From: an uncultured Eubacteriales bacterium
Lineage (GTDB): Bacteria > Bacillota > Clostridia > Christensenellales > Christensenellaceae
Reading direction: 5' to 3'
Assembly: GCA_900554725.1 (NCBI GenBank)
Contig: USII01000016.1
Coordinates: 1 to 11,230, forward strand
DNA: 11,230 nucleotides
Shown: positions 6,718-11,230 of the stretch, piece after piece
How the letters are laid out: every line of letters begins with the position of its first letter
How positions within the stretch are numbered: position 1 is the first letter of the stretch
Translations under genes and position numbers: made by a program
The notes under the pieces: model-generated
What the model was told of the DNA's origin: nothing
Databases searched by the model: none
Seen by the model: the letters and a program-made list of their open reading frames with translations, nothing else

Positions 6718-7477
6718 TTCTATCTGCAAAACATTCCACCCGGGCACGCCGGATGCGGCAGTGGTGTTCCAAAATTTCAATCTGGAGCTGCAAAAAGGGG
6801 AATTTCTCTCCATCGTAGGCAGCAACGGCAGCGGAAAAACCACGCTGCTCAACATTCTCTGCGGAAGCGTCGCGGCGGATAGCGGGCGCATCCTGCTTTC
6901 GGGGGAGGATATCACCCGGCAGAAGGAGCATCGCCGCAGCGCGAGAATGGGGCGCGTGTTCCAGGATCCTTCAAAAGGTGTCTGCCCGAGCCTGACGGTG
7001 CTGGAAAATATGGCGCTGGCAGATCGCAAAGGAAAGCCTTTTGGCCTTTCCTGGGGCGTGGAGAAGCGGCGCATCGGCCAGTATCAGCAGCGGCTGGAGC
7101 GGCTGCATTTGGGGCTGGAAAACCGGCTGAACCAGAAGGTGGGCGCGCTTTCGGGCGGCCAGAGGCAGGCTCTTGCGCTCCTGCTCGCCACCATGACGCC
7201 CATCGATATTCTGGTGCTGGATGAGCATACGGCGGCGCTGGATCCCAAATCCTCGGAAAATGTCATGCGGCTGACGGATGAGCTGGTGCGGGAAAAACAG
7301 CTTACTACCATCATGGTGACGCACAACCTGAAATATGCTGTGGAGTACGGCTCCCGCCTCATCATGATGCATGGCGGCGCCATTGTGGAGGATAGGGCGG
7401 GCAGAGAGAAGCAGGAACTGAAAGTTTCGGATCTGCTTACAGTCTTTAACGCGATCAGCGTCGAATGCGGAAACTAA
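6704..7477 (+). CDS. trpZ: ABC transporter ATP-binding protein, TrpZ type (COG1101)
   Basis: A 257-aa ATPase subunit that powers the importer on the cytosolic side. All nucleotide-binding motifs are intact: Walker A GSNGSGKT (residues 39-46), Q-loop Gln87 in VFQDP, signature LSGGQ (149-153), Walker B ILVLDE (169-174) and switch histidine in VTHN (His207). The DEHTAALDPK stretch after Walker B is typical of the COG1101 subgroup that accompanies COG2984 and COG4120 proteins. ATG 6704 lies 7 bases after AGGAGG (6691-6696), inside the end of the permease gene. The reading frame is open further upstream, but that part is a shadow of the permease. It is the last gene before a strong terminator. Confidence 0.95.
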   Translation: MLRFDSICKTFHPGTPDAAVVFQNFNLELQKGEFLSIVGSNGSGKTTLLNILCGSVAADSGRILLSGEDITRQKEHRRSARMGRVFQDPSKGVCPSLTVLENMALADRKGKPFGLSWGVEKRRIGQYQQRLERLHLGLENRLNQKVGALSGGQRQALALLLATMTPIDILVLDEHTAALDPKSSENVMRLTDELVREKQLTTIMVTHNLKYAVEYGSRLIMMHGGAIVEDRAGREKQELKVSDLLTVFNAISVECGN

Positions 7478-7486
7478 AGGGCAAAG

Positions 7487-7517
7487 GCCGGTGTGCATGT
7501 GCGCGCCGGCTTTTTTT
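7487..7517 (+). terminator. Intrinsic terminator of the ABC importer operon
   Basis: A 10-bp GC-rich stem (7487-7496 with 7501-7510, two G-T pairs) has an ATGT loop and is followed by seven T (7511-7517). It begins 9 bases after the ATPase stop codon. Confidence 0.93.
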
Positions 7518-7535
7518 GCAAAAAGCACAAAAGGT

Positions 7536-7564
7536 TTGGATGGCCGGAGAAAATATGCTAAAAT
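7536..7564 (+). promoter_or_regulatory. Probable promoter of azlCD
   Basis: TAAAAT (7559-7564, five of six) follows a weak -35 TTGGAT (7536-7541) by 17 bases. It sits just after the previous terminator and 33 bases before the azlC start codon, so it is the natural candidate. The weak -35 lowers confidence. Confidence 0.55.
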
Positions 7565-7565
7565 A

Positions 7566-7593
7566 TTGCCCGCGGGCAAAGCCCGCAAGGAGG
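7566..7593 (+). promoter_or_regulatory. Palindrome and hairpin at azlC transcription start / ribosome binding site
   Basis: A perfect 14-bp palindrome TTGCCCGCGGGCAA (7566-7579) begins one base after the -10. Its right half can instead form a hairpin GCGGGC-AAA-GCCCGC (7572-7586) that abuts the AAGGAGG site (7587-7593). It could be a repressor operator, a 5' mRNA stabiliser or a translation control element. No regulator gene lies beside it. Confidence 0.4.
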
Positions 7594-7597
7594 GCGC

Positions 7598-8323
7598 ATG
7601 AGAGAAGAAAAAATTTCCCCAGGCCAGCACGCGGCGCTGCGCGCGGCGTTTCCGCATACTGTTCCGGTGCTGGCGGGCTATCTGTTCTTGGGCATGGCAT
7701 ATGGCATCCTGGCTGCCAGCAAGGGGCTTTGCCCGCTTGTGATTCTGCTTATGAGCCTGCTCATCTATTCCGGCTCCATGCAGTTTGTGGCCGTCAGCCT
7801 GTTGACGGCCGCGTTCGACCCTGTTGCGGCGTTTTTGGTGACGCTTGTGGTCAATGCGCGCTATCTTTTCTATGGCATCGCCATGCTGGAGGAATTCCGC
7901 GGCATGGGCGCTGCACGGTTCTATCTGATCTTTGGAATGACAGATGAGACCTTCTCCCTCATCAGCGCAACGCCCACCCCGGAAGGGATAGAGAGAAAGC
8001 CCTTTATTTTCTGGATCACTTTTCTAGATCACATGTACTGGATTTTGGGCTCCCTGCTTGGGGCAGTGGCGGGAAGCATTCTGCCCTTTGATACGGCGGG
8101 AATCGATTTTGTCATGACGGCGCTGTTTGTGGTCATCTTTCTCGATCAATGGCGCAGCGGGCGCGGGCATTTGGCGGCGGTGGCAGGAGTTGCATGCACG
8201 CTGGCCTGCCTGCTCCTCTTTGGGGCGGAAAACTTCATGATCCCCTCCATGGCGAGTATCCTTTTGCTGCTTGCGCTGGTGCGCAAACCCATGGAAAAAA
8301 GAGAGGAGGGAAAATGGAAATGA
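7598..8323 (+). CDS. azlC: AzlC family branched-chain amino acid exporter, large subunit
   Basis: A 241-aa membrane protein of the AzlC family, the large subunit of a two-part exporter for branched-chain amino acids and their analogues (known from Bacillus AzlCD and Corynebacterium BrnFE). The family signatures are clear: YSGSMQFVAVSLL (residues 57-69), NARYLFYGIAM (86-96) and GMTDETFSL (113-121), followed by several hydrophobic segments. The length is normal. ATG 7598 has AAGGAGG (7587-7593) 4 bases before it. It overlaps the small-subunit gene at its end. It follows the tryptophan-type importer but has a terminator between, so it is a separate unit; the two together suggest a locus for amino acid balance. 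Confidence 0.93.
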   Translation: MREEKISPGQHAALRAAFPHTVPVLAGYLFLGMAYGILAASKGLCPLVILLMSLLIYSGSMQFVAVSLLTAAFDPVAAFLVTLVVNARYLFYGIAMLEEFRGMGAARFYLIFGMTDETFSLISATPTPEGIERKPFIFWITFLDHMYWILGSLLGAVAGSILPFDTAGIDFVMTALFVVIFLDQWRSGRGHLAAVAGVACTLACLLLFGAENFMIPSMASILLLLALVRKPMEKREEGKWK

Positions 8324-8661
8324 GCGCACAAATGCCCCTTTGGCAGATGCTTGTTTTAATCGGGGTGATGGCGCTGGGCACTCTGCTGCTGCGCGCCGCG
8401 CCATTTCTGCTTTTCCCCGCGCATAAGCCTACGCCCCGGTTTGTGCTTTTTTTGGGGAGGTATCTGCCCTTTGCCATCATGGGGTTTTTGATCGTCTACT
8501 GCTTAAAATCCGTCTCGGTGACGGCCTACCCCTTTGGCCTGCCCGAGGCCATTGCGGTGGTGTTTGTCGCCGCCCTCCATCTTTGGCGGAAGAATACGCT
8601 GCTGAGCATTGGGGCGGGGACGATTCTCTATATGGTTCTGGTGCAGGCGGTGTTCCGCTAG
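8320..8661 (+). CDS. azlD: AzlD family branched-chain amino acid exporter, small subunit
   Basis: A 113-aa, very hydrophobic AzlD-family protein that pairs with AzlC. Recognisable stretches are RAAPFLLFP (residues 25-33), GRYLPFAIMGFLIVYCLK (46-63) and, near the end, HLWRKNTLLSIGAGTILYMVL (87-107), which matches the family's C-terminal pattern. Two ATG codons compete. ATG 8320 overlaps the azlC stop as ATGA and lies 10 bases after AGGAGG (8304-8309). ATG 8314 would add two residues and lies only 4 bases after it. I prefer 8320, with little at stake. The overlap with azlC implies coupled translation and equal production. A long perfect terminator follows directly. Confidence 0.9.
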   Translation: MSAQMPLWQMLVLIGVMALGTLLLRAAPFLLFPAHKPTPRFVLFLGRYLPFAIMGFLIVYCLKSVSVTAYPFGLPEAIAVVFVAALHLWRKNTLLSIGAGTILYMVLVQAVFR

Positions 8662-8664
8662 CGT

Positions 8665-8709
8665 CGGTAAATAAAAAGAGCAGCGAATAGCTGCTCTTTT
8701 TATTTACCG
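8665..8709. terminator. 20-bp perfect bidirectional terminator between azlD and the c-di-AMP receptor gene
   Basis: Positions 8665-8684 and 8690-8709 are exact reverse complements around a 5-base loop GAATA. The core GAGCAGC/GCTGCTC is flanked by five A on the left and five T on the right, so it can stop transcription from both convergent genes. It begins 3 bases after the azlD stop codon. Confidence 0.93.
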
Positions 8710-8728
8710 GGGTTTTCTGCCCCGAATC

Positions 8729-9049
8729 TCAAACTTTCTCAAACCGATCCACAGGCAGTACGAAAATCGTCGCACCACCCACTGTCACTTCCACAGGGAA
8801 GGGAGAATATGTTGCCGTGCCAATAGAGCCGATGGAAACAAGCTCTTTTCTGCTCTTGCTGTGCTCCTCGATGATTTTAATGACCTTATCGACCTTCTCA
8901 TCCTCCGTGCCGATGATGAGCGTCGTATTGCCCGCCGAGAGAAAACCTCCCTTGGTAGCGATTTTAGTCACAGAGAAACCGTTCTGAGTAAGCGCTTCCG
9001 AAACGACATTGCTGTCATCCTTGTTTACGATGGCAAAAACCATTTTCAT
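8729..9049 (-). CDS. darA: Cyclic-di-AMP receptor, DarA/PstA type (PII-like)
   Basis: A 106-aa PII-like protein of the DarA/PstA family (formerly DUF970), cytosolic trimers that bind the second messenger cyclic di-AMP. The family pattern is clear: MKMVFAIVNKDD at the start, TKIATKGGFLSAGNTTLIIGTEDEKVD (residues 28-54), and the C-terminal FPVEVTVGGATIFVLPVDRFEKV (84-106). Thr28, the GGFL segment and Asn41 correspond to ligand-contacting positions in S. aureus PstA, as recalled. The Arg I expect at residue 26 is Ser here, and the loop around 66-82 is shorter by about three residues. AGGAGG (9058-9063, minus strand) lies 8 bases before ATG. The gene stands alone, with its own promoter and terminator. 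In Bacillus it usually sits near tmk and holB, and neither is present here. Confidence 0.92.
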   Translation of the reverse strand: MKMVFAIVNKDDSNVVSEALTQNGFSVTKIATKGGFLSAGNTTLIIGTEDEKVDKVIKIIEEHSKSRKELVSIGSIGTATYSPFPVEVTVGGATIFVLPVDRFEKV

Positions 9050-9105
9050 AGTGCGTTCCTCCTTGCTTTATAAAGAAAAAATAGAAAATGCCGGTATTTT
9101 TTCAT

Positions 9106-9134
9106 ATCGTACCATTTTTAGGGCCAAAACACAA
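9106..9134 (-). promoter_or_regulatory. Candidate promoter of the c-di-AMP receptor gene
   Basis: On the minus strand TTGTGT (9129-9134) and TACGAT (9106-9111) are 17 bases apart, 57 bases before the start codon. The matches are moderate. An inverted repeat CCAAAAC / GTTTTGG (9124-9130 and 9137-9143) brackets the -35 and might be an operator. Confidence 0.5.
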
Positions 9135-9256
9135 GCGTTTTGGAGTGCCTTTCCTATTATCCCTTATAGTTCGCCAAGCATGAGCCTATTTCCTTTTTAC
9201 ATTTGGAAAAAATGCACATTTTGTAAGCGCGCCCCCAAAAATGCCGGGCGATTCTG

Positions 9257-10078
9257 CTAAATGCGGCCCAGGCGGAAATTTTCGATCAGCTCCCCGCCCA
9301 CGCTGATCCGGCTGCTGGCCGGGGGAATCTGGCTGCGCGGCACCCATTTGGCGTCTGCAATCTCGCTTTCCTGCAGGCGCAGATCCGGGCTGCCATCCAG
9401 CTCGGCAGTAAAGCCTATCATGATGGTATCCGAAAAGCTCCACGGCTGGCTTTTATAGTAGCGGATATTTTTCAGCCGCACGCCCACTTCCTCCATGGCT
9501 TCGCGCCGCACTGCCTGTTCGAAACTCTCCCCTATTTCCACAAAGCCCGCAATCAGCGCATAGCTGCCTGTTTGCGAGTTTACATTTCTCGCCATGAGCA
9601 GCTTGTCTCCATCCGAAATGGCGACGATGACGGCCGGGCAGATTTTGGGATATTCCATAAGCCCGCAAGCCGGGCAGAAGAGCGCCCGCTCGCTTTTGCT
9701 GCGCTGCATCTTTTTGCCGCAGCGGCCGCAGTACTGGCGGCTTTGCTCCCAGCGCCAGAGCTGGCATCCGGTAATGCCCCCAAAGGCCATCCAGGAAGGC
9801 TGCATGGAGCGGAATACCCTGATTGGGTGCCAGAGAAACCCCGCGCCTTTTGGCGCCTCAAATGCCTGGGGAGGGGCCAAAAAAAAGCCGGTTTCATCGA
9901 TGGAAAAGAGCCGCTCGCTCTGCGCGGCTGCCGCGGGAGGAAGATCTGAAAAATGCGGCAGGGCGCCGTTTTTGAGCAAAACCTCTTTTTCCGAAAAACA
10001 AAGGGCAATATCCAAAAAAGAGGGCGGGCCCGGATGGTAGGAATTATCAAAGCGGTGCGGTGCAATATCCTGTATCAT
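9257..10078 (-). CDS. nudC: NADH pyrophosphatase / NudC-type Nudix hydrolase
   Basis: A 273-aa protein with the full NudC architecture: a divergent N-terminal domain, a four-cysteine zinc ribbon (C117, C120, C135, C138) and a C-terminal Nudix domain. The Nudix box is complete, from G178 through E184 to R192-E193 and E196-E197-x-G199. NudC enzymes cleave NADH to NMNH and AMP, and some remove NAD caps from RNA 5' ends. After the Nudix box the family has SQPWPFPxS, which marks NAD(H) specificity; here it reads SQPWSFSDT (residues 210-218), so SQPW is kept but both later prolines are serine. Specificity is therefore probable rather than certain. ATG 10078 follows AAGGAGC at good spacing. No clear promoter was found; the LUD gene upstream has its own terminator, so this gene should be transcribed separately. 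Confidence 0.93.
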   Translation of the reverse strand: MIQDIAPHRFDNSYHPGPPSFLDIALCFSEKEVLLKNGALPHFSDLPPAAAAQSERLFSIDETGFFLAPPQAFEAPKGAGFLWHPIRVFRSMQPSWMAFGGITGCQLWRWEQSRQYCGRCGKKMQRSKSERALFCPACGLMEYPKICPAVIVAISDGDKLLMARNVNSQTGSYALIAGFVEIGESFEQAVRREAMEEVGVRLKNIRYYKSQPWSFSDTIMIGFTAELDGSPDLRLQESEIADAKWVPRSQIPPASSRISVGGELIENFRLGRI

Positions 10079-10138
10079 AAAAGCTCCTTCTCATTTGAGG
10101 CGGGGGCACTGCCTGTCCCAAAGCTGCGCCCTCTGCCC

Positions 10139-10172
10139 AAAAAGAGCATACCTATGGGCATGCTCTTTTTTT
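10139..10172 (-). terminator. Intrinsic terminator after the LUD-domain gene
   Basis: On the minus strand, right after the stop codon, a 9-bp stem (10157-10165 with 10144-10152, one G-T pair) with a 4-base loop runs into five T (complement of 10139-10143). Seven A precede it on that strand and can extend the stem. Confidence 0.88.
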
Positions 10173-10814
10173 CTAGTAGCCAAGATCCTCATCTACGATT
10201 ACAATGTGGTACTCCCGGTCGGGAAGCGCACGGTCCATAATGGAAGTGACGCGGCACATGCGATCCTCGTTGTCGCAATTTACGCATTTGCCCGCCTTGG
10301 CGCAGGCGGATTTGCCGCTGCCGTGCAGCGAATGTTTGGGGCAAGTCACATTCTTCAGATGATCCCAGGCGGATTCAAAATCCGGGAAAATCTTGTTTCT
10401 GCCCACCACAAGGATGACCTTTTGCGGCCCATATATCATGGCGCCCACGCGGTTGCCCACGCCATCGATATTGATGAGCGTGCCCCTCTCCGTCATGGCG
10501 TTGGTGGAGCAGATGTAAGCCTCTGCCGTCATGCCCTTTTTTAAGGCAATATCCGGATCTTTTCCCTGCGCGTTATATAGCGTAGTGGAAAAAAGCTCCA
10601 TGCGCTCATCGTCGGTGCGGGCATCCTGCTCCAAAAGAGCGTCCCAAATGCCGCATTCCCGCAGCGTGGCGCTGCCGCCTTTTCCGATGGAGGAGACGCC
10701 CTTTAGCAGCTGCTCCATCACAAGTGTTTTGGCAGCGCTGCTGTCTTTGCAAAAGTAGGCGTGGTACCCTCTTTTCTTCAGGTTCTGCACCAGCTTTTCG
10801 TAATCCATATTCAT
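10173..10814 (-). CDS. LUD-domain protein (lactate utilization LutC/YkgG-like, DUF162) with cysteine-rich tail
   Basis: A 213-aa LUD-domain protein. The domain is shared with LutC and the C-terminal part of LutB, which take part in lactate oxidation; stand-alone clostridial members like this one have no proven role. Visible features are GKGGSATLRECGIWD (residues 45-59), the STNAMTERGTLINIDGVGNRVGAMIYGP segment (103-130), which is the most conserved part of the family, and VILVVGRNKI (133-142). The tail carries five cysteines (C158, C171, C177, C180, C187) with His161, a spacing that could bind a metal or iron-sulfur cluster; this is inference. ATG 10814 is preceded by GGAGAGGG. No lutA or lutB neighbour is present, so a lactate role should not be assumed. 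It is transcribed alone, from the promoter at 10854-10883 to the terminator at 10139-10172. Confidence 0.85.
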   Translation of the reverse strand: MNMDYEKLVQNLKKRGYHAYFCKDSSAAKTLVMEQLLKGVSSIGKGGSATLRECGIWDALLEQDARTDDERMELFSTTLYNAQGKDPDIALKKGMTAEAYICSTNAMTERGTLINIDGVGNRVGAMIYGPQKVILVVGRNKIFPDFESAWDHLKNVTCPKHSLHGSGKSACAKAGKCVNCDNEDRMCRVTSIMDRALPDREYHIVIVDEDLGY

Positions 10815-10853
10815 TCCCTCTCCTTAATTTTGGAGTTTCTGTGAAGCCTCTTT

Positions 10854-10883
10854 ATTATACTATACCCCCGGGCGAAATTACAA
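10854..10883 (-). promoter_or_regulatory. Promoter of the LUD-domain gene
   Basis: On the minus strand a perfect -10 TATAAT (10854-10859) follows TTGTAA (10878-10883, four of six) by 18 bases, 39 bases before the start codon. Confidence 0.7.
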
Positions 10884-10932
10884 CCAAAGGGGGAGTTTGT
10901 TTACCATAAGTTCATCCGGCGGCAGGGCTCAA

Positions 10933-10963
10933 AAAGGTCAGGGCAGAAAAATGCCCTTCCTTT
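10933..10963 (+). other. Structured leader hairpin before the C_GCAxxG_C_C gene
   Basis: AAAGG, GGGCA, loop GAAAAA, TGCCC, CCTTT form a two-part stem (10933-10937 with 10959-10963; 10941-10945 with 10952-10956) split by a small internal loop. No T run follows, so it is not a normal terminator. It matches no riboswitch class that I recognise. The rest of 10884-11008 shows no clear gene and no good plus-strand promoter. Confidence 0.35.
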
Positions 10964-11028
10964 GCAGGGATAGCGCAGCGCAATCTTGAATTTAGATAAC
11001 AGCAAACAAAAGGAGAAGGGATATCGAT

Positions 11029-11230
11029 ATGGAAGATAAGTATGCCAAGGCAAAGCATCTGTTTGTGAAAGAAAAATACAACTGCGCCCAGGCGGTGGCC
11101 TGCGCCTTCTGCCAGGAGACAGGCATCCCAGAGGAGCAGCTGAGGGCGCTTGCTGCCTCTTTTGGGGGCGGAATGGGGCGGCTGAGGGAGGTATGCGGCG
11201 CGGTTTCGGGGGCGCTGCTCGTCCTGGGGG
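11029..11230 (+). CDS. C_GCAxxG_C_C family redox protein (N-terminal part, cut by the window end)
   Basis: The first 67 residues of a C_GCAxxG_C_C family protein, a roughly 140-residue putative redox protein with four conserved cysteines. Seen here are YNCAQAV (residues 17-23, with Cys19), ASFGGGMGRLREVCGAVSG (43-61), which holds the CGAxxG motif with Cys56, and ALLVLG, where the window stops. Extra cysteines lie at 25 and 28. The remaining conserved cysteines should lie beyond the window. Members often sit beside transporter genes, and their biochemical role is not established. ATG 11029 follows AGGAGAAGGG (11011-11020) by 8 bases. It is divergent from the LUD-domain gene, with 214 bases between. 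Confidence 0.88.
   Translation, partial: MEDKYAKAKHLFVKEKYNCAQAVACAFCQETGIPEEQLRALAASFGGGMGRLREVCGAVSGALLVLG

Noticed and set aside
9180..9256. A terminator for the NudC-type gene in the CGCCC...GGGGGCG and T-rich region on the minus strand.
   Set aside because: The pairing is short, and the T run is not adjacent to a stable stem, so I do not call it.

Overview
The window looks like a piece of a Gram-positive, probably clostridial (Bacillota) chromosome of moderately high GC. The reasons are a T-box riboswitch, strong AGGAGG-type ribosome binding sites, a lipoprotein-type ABC binding protein, a DarA/PstA-type cyclic-di-AMP receptor, AzlCD, and the start of a C_GCAxxG_C_C redox protein. Short operons are separated by clear intrinsic terminators. 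I see no rRNA, tRNA, insertion sequence, CRISPR array or phage gene. The species cannot be named from this sequence.

Layout. Positions 1-1208 (+) hold a PrpF-family isomerase whose first codons may be frameshifted. A two-way terminator (1231-1259) separates it from a minus-strand pair: an inositol-monophosphatase-family phosphatase (1863-2636) followed by a cysteine-motif flavodoxin-fold protein (1266-1805). The phosphatase promoter lies back to back with the promoter of a plus-strand MATE exporter (2820-4238). Positions 4408-4712 are a promoter and a T-box leader with a readable UGG (Trp) specifier. It leads a three-gene ABC importer of the TrpXYZ type (4753-7477). Next come azlCD, a branched-chain amino acid exporter (7598-8661), and a 20-bp perfect terminator hairpin shared with the convergent cyclic-di-AMP receptor gene (8729-9049, -). 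Minus-strand genes for a NudC-type Nudix hydrolase (9257-10078) and a LUD-domain protein (10173-10814) follow. The window ends inside a plus-strand C_GCAxxG_C_C gene (from 11029).

How it fits together. The centre is amino acid traffic: uncharged tRNA-Trp should allow read-through into the importer, and AzlCD exports branched-chain amino acids. The remaining genes are single housekeeping or redox functions with their own promoters or terminators.

Novelty. I do not find a convincing undescribed system. The best leads are the T-box/TrpXYZ unit, whose specifier and acceptor-binding bases both point to tRNA-Trp; the possible one-base deletion in a G run at the start of the PrpF gene; and a 14-bp palindrome at the predicted start of azlCD transcription.
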